Source: Alloalcanivorax xiamenensis
GTDB lineage: Bacteria > Pseudomonadota > Gammaproteobacteria > Pseudomonadales > Alcanivoracaceae
Reading direction: 5' to 3'
DNA: 64,000 nucleotides
Assembly: GCF_009846745.1 (NCBI RefSeq)
Contig: NZ_AQPF01000007.1
Location: 98,577-162,576 of the forward strand
Both the position numbers and the translations under genes were made by a program. Under the pieces are notes generated by a model that did no database searches, was not told where the DNA came from, and worked only from the letters and a program-made list of their open reading frames with translations. Positions 1-9,948 of this stretch are shown here, piece by piece. Positions within the stretch are counted from its first letter, which is position 1. Each line of letters opens with the position of its first letter.

Positions 1-2
1 CC

Positions 3-1917
3 CTGCTGGCCCCGGTGGTGGTCACCGGCGTGGCCCCCAGCGCAGGACCGGTGATCGAGGCCAACCCGAAACAGCCGCGCCAACCCGTGCCGGCCAGCGA
101 CGCCACCGACTATCTCAAGACCATCCCGGGTTTCTCCGCCATCCGCTCCGGCGGCAGCAATGGCGACCCGGTACTGCGCGGCCAGTTCGGCTCACGCCTG
201 AACCTGCTGGTGGACGGCGGCGAAATGATCGGCGCCTGCCCCAACCGCATGGACGCCCCCAGCTCCTACATCGCGCCGGAAAACTACGACAAACTCACCG
301 TGATCAAAGGCCCGCAAAGCGTGCAGTGGGGCCCCGGCGCCTCCGCCGGCACGGTGCTGTTCGAGCGTGACCCGCAATACTTCAGCGAAGCGGACGCTCT
401 GGTGGACGCCCAATGGCTGCTGGGCTCCCACGGCCGCAACGACCAGCGCATCGACGCCACCCTCGGCAACCCGCTGGGCTACCTGCGGCTCTCCGGCAAC
501 AACGCCCGCGCCGACGACTACAAGGACGGCAACGGCGACCGCGTGCCCTCACGTTGGAAGAAATGGAACAGCGACGTGGTGCTCGGCTGGACGCCCAACG
601 CCGACAGCGTCATCGAACTGAGCGCCGGCAAAGGCGACGGCGAAGCCCGCTACGCCGGCCGTGGCATGGACGGCAGCCAGTTCAAACGGGAAAGCCTGGG
701 GATGCGCTTTGAATTCCGGAACCTGGGTGCCGTGCTCGACCAGATCGACGGCCGCGTCTATTACAACTACGCCGACCACCTGATGGACAACTACAGCCTG
801 CGCACCCCGTCCGGCACCGGCATGATGGCCAATCCCATGGCCGCCAACGTGGACCGCCGCACCCTCGGCGGCCGCTTCAAGGTCACGTGGCGCGGCCAGA
901 ACTGGGAAGCGCTCGCCGGCGTCGACGCCCAATCCAGCGAACACCGGCAACGCAGCGCCATGGGCGTGGACGCCTACCGAGGCGAAGCCTGGGACAAAGA
1001 CGCGGACTTCCACCAGTACGGCGCCTTCACCGAAGTCACCCGTGCCGTCAGCGACAACGGCCGCATCGTCGCCGGCGCCCGCCTGGACCGCCCGCGACGC
1101 CGCCGACAGCGCCACCGCCGGCGACACCCGCGGCGACACCCTGCCCAGCGGCTTCCTGCGCTATGAAGCGGACCTCAGCCAGAACACCAACTACTACGTG
1201 GGCATCGGCCACGTGCAGCGCTTCCCCGACTACTGGGAACTGTTCTCCCCCGGTAGCGGCCCGGCCGGATCGCTCAACGCCTTCGACGCCATCGAACCGG
1301 AAAAAACCACCCAGCTCGACATCGGCAGCCAATACCGCAACGGCAACCTGGAAGCCTGGACCTCCGCCTACGTCGGCCAGATCAACGACTACATCCTGTT
1401 CACCTACCAAAGCGGCATGATGGGCTACAGCACCGACGCCGATAACATCGACGCCCACATCGCCGGTGCCGAAATCGGCGCCCGCTACCGCTTCACCGAC
1501 AACCTCAGCGGCGACGCCACCCTCGCCTACGCCTGGGGCCGCAACCGCGACGACAGCGAACCGCTGCCGCAAATGCCGCCGCTGGAAGCCCGCTTCACCA
1601 CCACCTACGAACAAGGCAACTGGAGCGCCGGCGCCCTCTGGCGGCTGGTCGCCGCCCAGCACCGCACCACCAACAACAAAGGTAACGTGGTCGGCCGCGA
1701 CCTCGGCGACAGCAACGGCTTCGGCGTCTTCTCCCTCAACACCGCCTACCGCGTCAACCACCAATTCACCGTCAGCGCCGGCGTCGACAACCTGTTCGAC
1801 AAAGCCTACGCCGAACACCTCAACCTCGCCGGCAACGCCGGCTTCGGCTTCCCCGCGGACACACGCATCAACGAAGCGGGCCGGACGTTCTGGGGCAAAG
1901 TGGATTGGCGGTTCTGA
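3..1917 (+). pseudogene. TonB-dependent copper receptor (OprC/NosA type), 5'-truncated by window and frameshifted
   Basis: The product would be an outer-membrane beta-barrel that takes up copper using TonB energy. The first frame carries a plug domain with the family motif PNRMDAPSSYIAPE and the stretch VIKGPQSVQWGPGASAGTVLF, then barrel strands up to GARLDR near base 1091. The barrel continues only in the next frame (ARDAADSATAGD onward) and ends in a C-terminal signature finishing WGKVDWRF. One lost base around 1090-1092, in a GC-rich run, explains the switch: adding one G restores a continuous reading. The true start lies upstream of base 1. It could be a genuine pseudogene or a sequencing error. 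The family call is confident. Confidence 0.85.
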
Positions 1918-1936
1918 CCTTTCCGTTTTAGGGAGG

Positions 1937-2062
1937 GTGTGGGAAGCTTGCCGGGCGGCGCTCCGCTTGCAAGCGAATTCTTTAATGTTTCCATTCGCCG
2001 GCAAGCCGGCTTCCCACAAAGGACGACAAGCCGCTGTGGGAAGCTAGCTTGCTAGCGAATAC
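1937..2062. repeat. REP-type palindromic repeats
   Basis: Three related elements lie after the receptor gene: a forward GTGGGAAGCTTGC...GCAAGCGAAT copy, an inverted ATTCGCCGGCAAG...CTTCCCAC copy, and a further forward copy starting GCCGCTGTGGGAAGC. The same sequence family recurs near 8.2, 42.6, 47.4 and 63.7 kb, always outside genes. Confidence 0.75.
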
Positions 2063-2068
2063 GCCCCC

Positions 2069-2629
2069 TCAAGCCGATTTACTTATCCCCAACAACCCCA
2101 ACATCTCCTTGATCGGCCACACATACCCCCGCCCCTTGATCCCCATGGGCCTATCCGCCAACCAAACGGAAGTACTGTAAGGCGCCAGATCCACCACCGA
2201 ACCCCCACCGTCCAACAACCCAAACCGAATCAACTTCCCAAACTCTGTGGAAGAACCCTCCACAGAGCGATCCGATTCGCTGTCACACACCAAAGGTCCC
2301 AGCAAATGCACCGCCCGATCCAACTGCCCCTCCGTCGCCCCCGCCTTGCCCAGCACACTGATAAAGGTATCGGCGAACAGCCCATCCAACCCAGCCAAAT
2401 CCGCCTTCTTCACCGCCGGGATAAACAAAGGGAAACGGGTCGCGTCGTGCACGAACAGCAGGCACTGATGCCTCTGCAAAAGAATCAGGTTCGCATGCCA
2501 ATGATCCAGCGGATTAGCTTCAGTGACCTCGTGCAGGACAGACTGGTCACGCTGCGGATCCTTCAGCACGCCGTTCTGGTCCAACGGTAGCTTGGCGATG
2601 AGTTTTTTGGTGCAGTGGAGGTGGATCAA
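2069..2629 (-). CDS. uncharacterised small protein, DUF6933-like
   Basis: This 186-residue protein begins with a MIHLHCTKKLIAKLP segment and contains HWHANLILLQRHQCLLFVHD and TRFPLFIPAVKK. That pattern I associate, from memory and with moderate certainty, with the uncharacterised DUF6933 family. I see no signal peptide or membrane segment. The start is TTG with an AGGG ribosome site about 8 bases upstream; no in-frame ATG fits. It lies 150 bases downstream of the McrC-like gene on the same strand, so it could be read with that defence pair or be an unrelated passenger. No function can be assigned. Confidence 0.7.
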   Translation of the reverse strand: MIHLHCTKKLIAKLPLDQNGVLKDPQRDQSVLHEVTEANPLDHWHANLILLQRHQCLLFVHDATRFPLFIPAVKKADLAGLDGLFADTFISVLGKAGATEGQLDRAVHLLGPLVCDSESDRSVEGSSTEFGKLIRFGLLDGGGSVVDLAPYSTSVWLADRPMGIKGRGYVWPIKEMLGLLGISKSA

Positions 2630-2780
2630 TGGTGTTACCCTAATGGCTTTCTATGGTAAATTGACAACTCCCTGGCAAGTGTGCATTTCGTTGTGGAAGC
2701 GGACAATGAACTTCAACGCGCCTTTACTGGCAATATCCAGCAACTGGTAGAACCTTTAGCCTTTGTGTGATTTCAAGGCT

Positions 2781-5198
2781 TCACTCAGACTGCCATTTTT
2801 TTCCCGGAACGAACGTTATTCTACTCACATCTCTGCCATCCACATCGATATCCTGATGAACACGCTTTACATCAACCCGGGAGTGTCGAGTCTTCAGCGT
2901 TTTCCATTCAATAAACTGGTCCCACTGGTTTACAAACTGCAAATCCGGCTGCCGTTCTTCCAGGGCCAACTCCAGACCTAAACGGCTAATGAAGTAGCGC
3001 CCTGTACGATTGCCTTGCATCTGCTCACCAGCGGGCAGATTCACTCGGTGAATTTCCTCCAACCGGTAAACAATATGGAGTTCGTCTGGTTGTGTGGGCG
3101 CCCAGGTAATACCTGTATCCTTAAGCTCCTTGCCCAGCACTACTTCAACGGACTCCACCACTCCCCAACCGATAATGGCTTTATAGAACTGATCGTACAT
3201 GGCGACGACACGCACCTTCTCTAATGGAAAGCGGCCATTTCCGGGAAGCCGGGTATAAAAAATACGCTGTCCAAAATGATAATCGAGCCGCTTCTCTCGA
3301 TTAACCTTGGGCACCAGGCCTACTAGTACCAGCTCTTTGCTCGCCTGCTTCAGGCGCCGGTAGTCACGATTATCATAGTGCACCCGCGCTTCGGTTATCA
3401 CTTCACCAGGCAGCTCTAACAGCTGTTCCAGATATTCCATAAACAGGGCGTTCTGCCGGTGTTTCCCCGGCTGCAGCGGAATGGCGCCAATATTGACCGC
3501 CTCGATACTGCGATAAAATGGATGCATCTTAAAATCCTGTTCATCGCCAGGAAAAGGAAACAGGATCACCCCGCCAATACTTTTATTGGCCAATCGTACG
3601 GAGTCCTCCGTTCCTTGTTGCCATAAAATCGCGTCCCGATATCGGTGAAGCTGGGCGATGCTATCCAAGGGAGGGCCGCAGGGCACGGTCGCGCTGGGGT
3701 ACCCTTCCGATTCGCGGTCAAATCGGTATTTGGCATCCATCACGACCTTAAATGGCTTGTTATCCTTGTAACGACCAAAGCCGCGGCGAGAGAACTCAAT
3801 AAACTGATCGGGGACTTGCTCGAATGTATGCGTGTAGGTGGCACTATCAAACCGGCGATTAAAATACAATACAACGTTATCGCCAGATACACGCTGCACG
3901 AAGCGCACCGCGGAGCGTCTTCCTTTCTTCAGATTCACTACCAATCGGTTATGGCTTATTTTGACAATATCATTACCAACCAGGTCGTACCTGGGATTCT
4001 CCCTGAGTAACTTGACGGTTTTCAGGAAGCACCAATATTCATAGAGCGTGGCAATATCCTTGAAATCCATCTTGAAGAATTCATGCCACGCCAGTTCCAA
4101 CCCTCTTTTTAGTAACAAAAAACGGTGATAGAACTCCTTATAGCCCGCCGCCATGGTCAGGGTGGTAGAGGAAAACACTTGGTTTTGGAAGGCACTCACT
4201 TCTCGCAGCACTGGCCCTGACAACCGGCGCTGAAATCGGCGTTCCCAACGTTGTAACTCCTCAATTTCAGTCGCAAGACGAGCAGGCTGTATGCCTTTTT
4301 GTCGGGCCAGGGAACGCTTGGTACGTCCGATCTGTCGGAGAACGTCCTTCAATGCCCATACAACAAAGCGGTTTTCCATCGTGTTGTAGCTAACTGACTT
4401 GCGCTGCTCCTGCAAATGAGATAAGGCCAACCCCGGCACTACAGTCAGGCCATCTCCTCGACAATAACGATCCGGCCGACGTAACGCGGCTTTAATGGCC
4501 ATGGGCGTCGACCGTTTTACTCGATGAATAGGCTTTACCTGCTGCTCTCTGCGCAGATCTGACTTCGGCACCCGAAGCAGAGTATCCAGGCTTTGCTCTA
4601 AACTTTCGACCAGCACACGGAATAGATTAAGCCACTCAGAAAGCAACTGACGACCGGTCGCTCTTGGACGAGTCGGAGCATAAGTTTTGGTAAAGCTGTC
4701 AAAAACCAAGGCATACAATACTTCGGTGATCTCGGCCAACATGGCAGGAAAATCATCTTTGTAATCCAACTTTTGGGGAAAAACCTCCACACCTAAAGAG
4801 AAAAGCACTTTCCTCTGCGCATCCTCAATAATAAACCGAGTCAGGCCTACGCTGTTTTCCAGGCTCATGGAACCAGTCAGCCGTACCTTTCCGGCCAAAA
4901 TACGGCTTTTTATACCTTTCTGAACATTACCGTTCACCAACAACCGCAAAGGAGGTGTAAAGGCGCAATCACTACCCGGCTCAAACAACCACTCCAATCG
5001 CTGCCACTCAAAGAACATTGGACGATCGACAGGCGTCTCAAGTTCGGAGGCCTCCCGATTGAGCTGCATATCCCCCTCTTCAAACCAGACGCTATCGACT
5101 GTTTCCAGCTGTGCTTCTATGGCACGAGCCAGCGGCACTGTACTTACAGTGAGCTGGCAAAGGCCGCCATCAGCATGGTCGAAGCAGAGCACGCTCAT
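2781..5198 (-). CDS. McrC-like nuclease subunit (DUF2357 plus PD-(D/E)XK domain)
   Basis: An 805-residue protein likely to be the DNA-cutting partner of the adjacent AAA+ GTPase. The middle holds the DUF2357 hallmark SYNTMENRFVVWAL (residues 270-283) and LYEYWCFLK (385-393). A PD-(D/E)XK nuclease core follows: PD at 463-464, D488-A-K490, then a helix with QLHRYRDAI. About 190 residues of mostly beta character follow (LDYHFGQRIFYTRLP), possibly a PUA-like fold. The start lies only 12 bases after the stop of the upstream gene, so the two are surely co-transcribed. The DNA is visibly AT-richer than the flanks, which suggests transfer. Canonical McrC is shorter (about 350 residues), so this is the large DUF2357 branch. 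Confidence 0.85.
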   Translation of the reverse strand: MSVLCFDHADGGLCQLTVSTVPLARAIEAQLETVDSVWFEEGDMQLNREASELETPVDRPMFFEWQRLEWLFEPGSDCAFTPPLRLLVNGNVQKGIKSRILAGKVRLTGSMSLENSVGLTRFIIEDAQRKVLFSLGVEVFPQKLDYKDDFPAMLAEITEVLYALVFDSFTKTYAPTRPRATGRQLLSEWLNLFRVLVESLEQSLDTLLRVPKSDLRREQQVKPIHRVKRSTPMAIKAALRRPDRYCRGDGLTVVPGLALSHLQEQRKSVSYNTMENRFVVWALKDVLRQIGRTKRSLARQKGIQPARLATEIEELQRWERRFQRRLSGPVLREVSAFQNQVFSSTTLTMAAGYKEFYHRFLLLKRGLELAWHEFFKMDFKDIATLYEYWCFLKTVKLLRENPRYDLVGNDIVKISHNRLVVNLKKGRRSAVRFVQRVSGDNVVLYFNRRFDSATYTHTFEQVPDQFIEFSRRGFGRYKDNKPFKVVMDAKYRFDRESEGYPSATVPCGPPLDSIAQLHRYRDAILWQQGTEDSVRLANKSIGGVILFPFPGDEQDFKMHPFYRSIEAVNIGAIPLQPGKHRQNALFMEYLEQLLELPGEVITEARVHYDNRDYRRLKQASKELVLVGLVPKVNREKRLDYHFGQRIFYTRLPGNGRFPLEKVRVVAMYDQFYKAIIGWGVVESVEVVLGKELKDTGITWAPTQPDELHIVYRLEEIHRVNLPAGEQMQGNRTGRYFISRLGLELALEERQPDLQFVNQWDQFIEWKTLKTRHSRVDVKRVHQDIDVDGRDVSRITFVPGKKWQSE

Positions 5199-5210
5199 TA
5201 ATAATAACCT

Positions 5211-7712
5211 CTACAACCAAAAGGAGGTAAATCCGTCATCGCTATAACGCTTCAACATAAACAGCAATTTCTTCACACTGCGAGGGAAGTTGGTTTTCTC
5301 GAGGGAAACGGCCTTGGCTATCTCACTGAATTCCGCCTCTTCGGACAGCGGCGTTTTCGACAGCAAACTCAGCAGCTTGATCAGTGCCTTTAGTACCGCC
5401 ATTGAGCTGCCCTGAATCCGTGGCAAAACTTTCTGCATAAGTTGGAAATCCATGGCGGCATCCGACGAAAAGCCTTGCAAGGTGTCCAACTGCTCGCCCC
5501 GATGCAGCGTCAGATAAAACGCCACTTCGTCACGAACCCGGTAGCCAAACTGCAAACCCGCTGGCTCCAGAATTTCATTGATGGAAACCAATAGCTTCAG
5601 AGGCTCTCTCAAGGCCGCCTTCTGCTCATCACTGAGATCTTTGGCATTCAAAAAGGGGGCAGCCAAAGCATCGGCGTAAATGCCAGACAAACTCTGAGCC
5701 GGACCAGTGGCTGCCGCCCACGACAAATCAATGTCGTTCATTTCAATGGCATTGGCCCTGTCCAGCACTTTTCGGCTAAAGGGGTGGGTGGTCTCATCCA
5801 TATTCACCGTACCCACCACCATCACATTCTGTGGAATCAGCACCGGCTGGCCACCGTTTACATCCGCGCGGTTAATCCATGGCGCAGTCACCACCATGTC
5901 ATCGTCATCACGGTAACGTGTTTCGATAAAGCTGAGAAATTCCGCGAAATAGTGCTCCACCCGAGCAAGGTTCATCTCATCCAGGATTACAAAATATACA
6001 TCATCTGGATGGGCCATGGCCCGTTTCAGCACATTCAAAAAGGGCTGGCTAACGAACTGCCCTTGAATGTTTTCGTAGCCGATCAGATCGGAACTATCGG
6101 CCCAATCCGGACGCACCGCGATTAATTCACAATGATCCGCATCCCCATAACCAATGGCTTTGGCAAACTGGCGTACCAACTGAGTCTTTCCAGTACCCGA
6201 AATGCCAGCCAGCAGCACCAGTTGCTTGGTACGCAGCGACAGGTAAAAGTTAGTCACCTCGGCCAGCGAATAGTGAAAGCCCTGCTCTGCCATGGATGCT
6301 TGCACTTTTGGCAGCCACTCCCTGGCAAACTGTTGGGTGCTGCGTTGAGGCAACGAACGGGATGCGGCTGTTTCGGCAGTACTGGACTCCATCGGTACGG
6401 CTTTGATCTCGGGCAACCAGCGACGAATAACTTTCGGCAAGCGGATCTTTCTGTCTGACAGAAGGATCGCCAAAGCCTCCCATGTATATTCAAACAGATA
6501 ACCTGGATTGGCGGCCCCTTCTTGATTATAGGGACCGCGCACATTAGCCAATGCTGGCTGAAAAAGGGGGTGTAAAGAACGTATCTGTTCAACGGTGACT
6601 GGCTGATCCAACATCAGTACCAGCTTCACATCCACACAGTATCCGTTCTCTTGCTGACTCGTATCCGATGGGTGCGGCTGGGGACCAATGTGGGCAGAGG
6701 AAGAGGCACTGTACAAGGCCCTCACTGCACCTTCTGAGTGGCGGACAATAATATCCCCGGAGCGGACCTCACCAACTGCTTTCCAATGGTTAGGGGTGCG
6801 GCCGCTAGCCTTTTCTTTCGGCGCCCAGAGGAATTGCTGTTCGTGCTCGGGATTAATAGATTCTTTCTGCACCACATACCAAACCTTCGGCTCGACCAGA
6901 GCGCCACCTACACCGTCCTTGTCGGGCAACCTCTTTTTCAATACCCCGTAGCACGTATTCAGAAGTTGCACAATTTCGCTATCGTCACTGGGAAAGACGT
7001 CTAAAAGCAGATTTACTCGTTCCAGGTTATTGCGGGCGGACACATTGCTCACACCTTTACCTGACAGATAAGTGTGCTCGCCACTACCTAAGGTTTTCCA
7101 GCGCCAACCGGGACGAACATTCTGAATACGCCGAACGTCAATGCAAACGAATTCCTCCCATTGCCCACTGACTTCATAAGTTTCTCCTTGGTGCTTAAAA
7201 TGGCTAGTACTCCTAGCCGCATTGTATTCGGCTTTGATGCGAGAGGAATTCAGATAGCCAAACAGTACTTCACCAAGGCTACTATTAACAATGAAAACCG
7301 GGGCCCCATTTGTAAGCTTGGCGAACTTTTTCTGGTTCCAATAAAATTGATTCTGATTACCTGACAGCAATCGCCGGAAGTTCCCCTGCACTGTTGGTGA
7401 ACTCTTCACCTCATATACCATAACAGCTTGAGATTCATCCCCCATATCTACCGGCAACGTCACCACTGTGAACTCGAGATTCTGAAGAGCTCTTACAAAA
7501 GGGGCATAAGGGACATTTCTCCATGACTGCTCAGGCATGGTTTCTTCCTTCATCGCGCACAGGACCTTTGCCAGCAACGCTTTAGGATCAAAACGCCGGC
7601 CTTGGTACAAGCAAGTAAACCGGGCTCCCGCAGGTATGGTTGTCCCCTCTGCGTCGATCGTACGCAATACATTTTCACGACTCAGAGTTTGTAGCAATTG
7701 TTCTATGTTCAC
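5211..7712 (-). CDS. McrB-like AAA+ GTPase with N-terminal EVE-like domain
   Basis: An 833-residue motor and recognition subunit of a type IV (modification-dependent) restriction system. Residues 1-80 look like a small N-terminal domain. Residues about 277-410 (WYVVQKESIN, FLWAPKEKASGRTPNHW, GDIIVRHSEGAVRALY) resemble EVE/PUA-fold domains, which bind modified bases. The AAA_5/McrB-type motor has Walker A GISGTGKT at 503-510, Walker B VYFVILDEMN at 572-581 and the sensor loop GTVNMDETTH at 634-643, followed by RKVLDRAN. The start is GTG, preceded by a GGGGGA ribosome site; I see no better ATG. It is first in the operon with the DUF2357 nuclease. GTP specificity is inferred from the family. Confidence 0.87.
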   Translation of the reverse strand: MNIEQLLQTLSRENVLRTIDAEGTTIPAGARFTCLYQGRRFDPKALLAKVLCAMKEETMPEQSWRNVPYAPFVRALQNLEFTVVTLPVDMGDESQAVMVYEVKSSPTVQGNFRRLLSGNQNQFYWNQKKFAKLTNGAPVFIVNSSLGEVLFGYLNSSRIKAEYNAARSTSHFKHQGETYEVSGQWEEFVCIDVRRIQNVRPGWRWKTLGSGEHTYLSGKGVSNVSARNNLERVNLLLDVFPSDDSEIVQLLNTCYGVLKKRLPDKDGVGGALVEPKVWYVVQKESINPEHEQQFLWAPKEKASGRTPNHWKAVGEVRSGDIIVRHSEGAVRALYSASSSAHIGPQPHPSDTSQQENGYCVDVKLVLMLDQPVTVEQIRSLHPLFQPALANVRGPYNQEGAANPGYLFEYTWEALAILLSDRKIRLPKVIRRWLPEIKAVPMESSTAETAASRSLPQRSTQQFAREWLPKVQASMAEQGFHYSLAEVTNFYLSLRTKQLVLLAGISGTGKTQLVRQFAKAIGYGDADHCELIAVRPDWADSSDLIGYENIQGQFVSQPFLNVLKRAMAHPDDVYFVILDEMNLARVEHYFAEFLSFIETRYRDDDDMVVTAPWINRADVNGGQPVLIPQNVMVVGTVNMDETTHPFSRKVLDRANAIEMNDIDLSWAAATGPAQSLSGIYADALAAPFLNAKDLSDEQKAALREPLKLLVSINEILEPAGLQFGYRVRDEVAFYLTLHRGEQLDTLQGFSSDAAMDFQLMQKVLPRIQGSSMAVLKALIKLLSLLSKTPLSEEAEFSEIAKAVSLEKTNFPRSVKKLLFMLKRYSDDGFTSFWL

Positions 7713-7757
7713 GTGTCTTCCCCCTCAAGCGCTATACGTACATTAAAATGTCAGGCT

Positions 7758-8089
7758 TTAGTGTTTGCCACTACGACCCACTTCATACGATGCCCCCAAA
7801 GTACAACGGAACTTGTCTATCATGATTTCGATCACCGCCGGTACCAGCTCATTTAGGCGCTTCCGGGTTTTCAGGTTGTGGTGCTGGCAGCCCATGTTTC
7901 TGTACCTTCTTGCCATGCCGTCCCCAGTTGCCTGATCGTACCTCTCCGGCACCAAGCTTTTGATTGCACGAACGAGGACTTTATCATATGCATATAGACG
8001 AGCCAGCCGTTACGGCCATACTTTGTTCGTGTTTCGCAGTGTAATGCTTTAGGGAACTCACTTTTGGAGCAAGTGGAGTGCCGCGCCAA
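7758..8089 (-). pseudogene. frameshifted remnant of an unknown gene
   Basis: Two overlapping leftward frames join into one plausible protein. The upstream frame ends ALHCETRTKYGRNGWLVY; the other frame continues AYDKVLVRAIKSLVPERYDQ and later MARRYRNMGCQHHNLKTRKR. The switch lies at the TATATGCATATG stretch near 7985-7992. Upstream of base 8089 the reading dissolves. I do not recognise the family. It sits between the McrBC-like pair and the Wadjet operon, so it may be debris of another island gene. Confidence 0.45.
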
Positions 8090-8208
8090 ATGCAGGAGAC
8101 TTCCCCTCGCACTCGCATGTTCGTGTGGTTGTGTGTGAGAGGTGGTGAGGCAGGGGGGGGGTAGTCCCGTCAGCGGTCATTAGGACCCGCCCCCAATGTG
8201 CAGAAGCC

Positions 8209-8243
8209 ATTCGCCAGCAAGCTGGGCTCCCACAGCGGCTTCG
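8209..8243. repeat. single REP element
   Basis: ATTCGCCAGCAAGC...CTCCCACAGCGGCTTCG matches the inverted form of the dispersed repeat. It lies in the 800-base gene-poor gap before jetA. That gap otherwise holds the frameshifted remnant and a run of nine G at 8153-8161. Confidence 0.7.
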
Positions 8244-8511
8244 GGTTGAAGCCATTGCCGGATTGCTGAGGACTATGTGTAGCGGGAGACCATGCCTAGC
8301 AGGCCGCGGCCAGCCTCCCCACTCAATTCCGAGTCTTGCGCTTATTTTTTGATCAATGCCCGCCACCGTTCCCTTCACGGCGAACTACCGAGGAATCCTC
8401 GGGTGCCAACATAGCTCTGAACATCCGGGCAGGCCAGCAGGCAGCCGCCGTCGATTGCCGGTATCATCGGCCCTTATTCCAACGCTTTATTGCAACCCTT
8501 TAGCTGACGCC

Positions 8512-9948
8512 ATGTTTTTCACCGAAGACCGCCATCAATTCTTCAAGCCGCTGACCGGCAAGTACCGCGAGCAGGTGGCCGAGTGTCTGCGCCTGTTGCA
8601 CGAGCGTCTGTACAGCGCCCAGGCCGATTATGGCGAGTCGCTCAAGCGCGAGCAGGTGCTGGATGTGTTCAGCGAGGCGCTGGAGCGGGCGCCCTTGCTG
8701 GAGGGCGGCGATGAGGACGGCGGCCGCTTCCGCAACAATCGGGAGCAGGCCGCCTGGATTCTCCATACGTTGGTGGAGCACGGCTGGCTGAAGCGGGACA
8801 AGGACGAGGCGTCGTTTCAGTCCACCTATCCGTTCAGCCGCACCGGGCGCCTGTTCACCCAGACTCTGGCGGAGGTGGACGGCCGCGGCATCCGCACCCG
8901 CCATCGCAATACCCGCAATACGCTCAACGCCCTGGCCGCGTTTCTGGATCGCGGCGAGGTCTATGATCTGCTCGACGCCCACGAACATTCCGAGCGCATC
9001 ATCGCCGACTTCACCGACATCATCGCCGAGCTGGAAGAGCGCAAGCGGGAGCTGGTGAAGGAAGTGGAGGCTCAACAACTGGTGCAACAGGCCAGCGACC
9101 AGTTTTTCGAGTTCATGGAGAAGCGCTTCCAGCCGGACGTGGCGATCCGCATGTCCGCCGACAGTGTGGAAAAACATCGCGACCGCATCCAGAACACGAT
9201 TGAGCGCATCCGCCGCAAACCCACGGACTGGAAGCGCAACGCGGAGCTGGAGCTGCGGCGGCTGGCGCCGGATCTGGTGATCAACCCGGAAGGCTCGGTG
9301 TTGTGGCAGTTGCTGGACAGCATCGAAACCCGCATGCGCAGCGCCGCCGAGACCATGCTGCCGGCCCTGCGCCGGACTCTGCAGGGCTTTACCCGGCGGG
9401 CGGACATTATCATCCGCCAGCTCAGCTATCTGCACAGCCAGCAACACAGTGACATTGTCGGCCTGTGCCGGGAGCTGTCCGAGCTGGATGATGCCACCAC
9501 CGCCAAACGCCTGGAGGCCGCCGGGCGCGCCATGGCCCATTTACGTCTGGGGCTGGTGGATCCGGCCCAGAACCGGCTGCGCGAGCAGCGGGAGAAACGG
9601 CAGGTGCAAAGCCGCATGACCCAGTTGGACGCGCCGGACCCGGCCACGTTGCGCGACCTGGCGATTCAACAACTGCTGGAGAAGGCGTTCAGCATCCACG
9701 GCGAAGGTCTGCGCGACTATCTGCGCCAGGCTCTGGGCGCCAGCCGCCGCATCGACAACCGCGACCTGCCGGTGAACAACGCCACCGATCTGCTGGCGCT
9801 CAGTCATGTGATCGAGCTGGGCAGCGCCGACCATCGGGCCAGCGGTTTCCGGCTGCGCATCGAACCCACCGACCCCATCATCGGCGAACGCTACTTCGCC
9901 CGCCGTGATGGTTTCTTGCTGGAACTGGAACACGATGACGATACGTGA
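8512..9948 (+). CDS. jetA: Wadjet system protein JetA (MksF/kleisin-like)
   Basis: A 478-residue protein, first of four Wadjet genes. Wadjet is an SMC-type complex that recognises and cleaves circular plasmid DNA; JetA is its kleisin-like (MksF) subunit. The start is the ATG of MFFTEDRHQFFKPL, in frame and preceded by gene-poor DNA; a longer reading back to 8356 has no protein-like content. The N-terminus looks winged-helix-like (REQAAWILHTLVEHGWLKRD). A charged helical middle (HSERIIADFTDIIAELEERK) is probably coiled coil. It overlaps jetB by 14 bases. Identification rests on both sequence style and the jetABCD gene order. I have not assigned the Wadjet subtype. Confidence 0.85.
   Translation: MFFTEDRHQFFKPLTGKYREQVAECLRLLHERLYSAQADYGESLKREQVLDVFSEALERAPLLEGGDEDGGRFRNNREQAAWILHTLVEHGWLKRDKDEASFQSTYPFSRTGRLFTQTLAEVDGRGIRTRHRNTRNTLNALAAFLDRGEVYDLLDAHEHSERIIADFTDIIAELEERKRELVKEVEAQQLVQQASDQFFEFMEKRFQPDVAIRMSADSVEKHRDRIQNTIERIRRKPTDWKRNAELELRRLAPDLVINPEGSVLWQLLDSIETRMRSAAETMLPALRRTLQGFTRRADIIIRQLSYLHSQQHSDIVGLCRELSELDDATTAKRLEAAGRAMAHLRLGLVDPAQNRLREQREKRQVQSRMTQLDAPDPATLRDLAIQQLLEKAFSIHGEGLRDYLRQALGASRRIDNRDLPVNNATDLLALSHVIELGSADHRASGFRLRIEPTDPIIGERYFARRDGFLLELEHDDDT

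Noticed and set aside
2661..2666. TTGACA hexamer as a rightward promoter
   Set aside because: No -10 element follows at a usable distance and no rightward gene exists downstream; both flanking genes point left.
8153..8161. Run of nine G as a phase-variation switch for jetA
   Set aside because: It lies about 350 bases before the jetA start, outside any coding frame or recognisable promoter, so slippage there has no evident effect.
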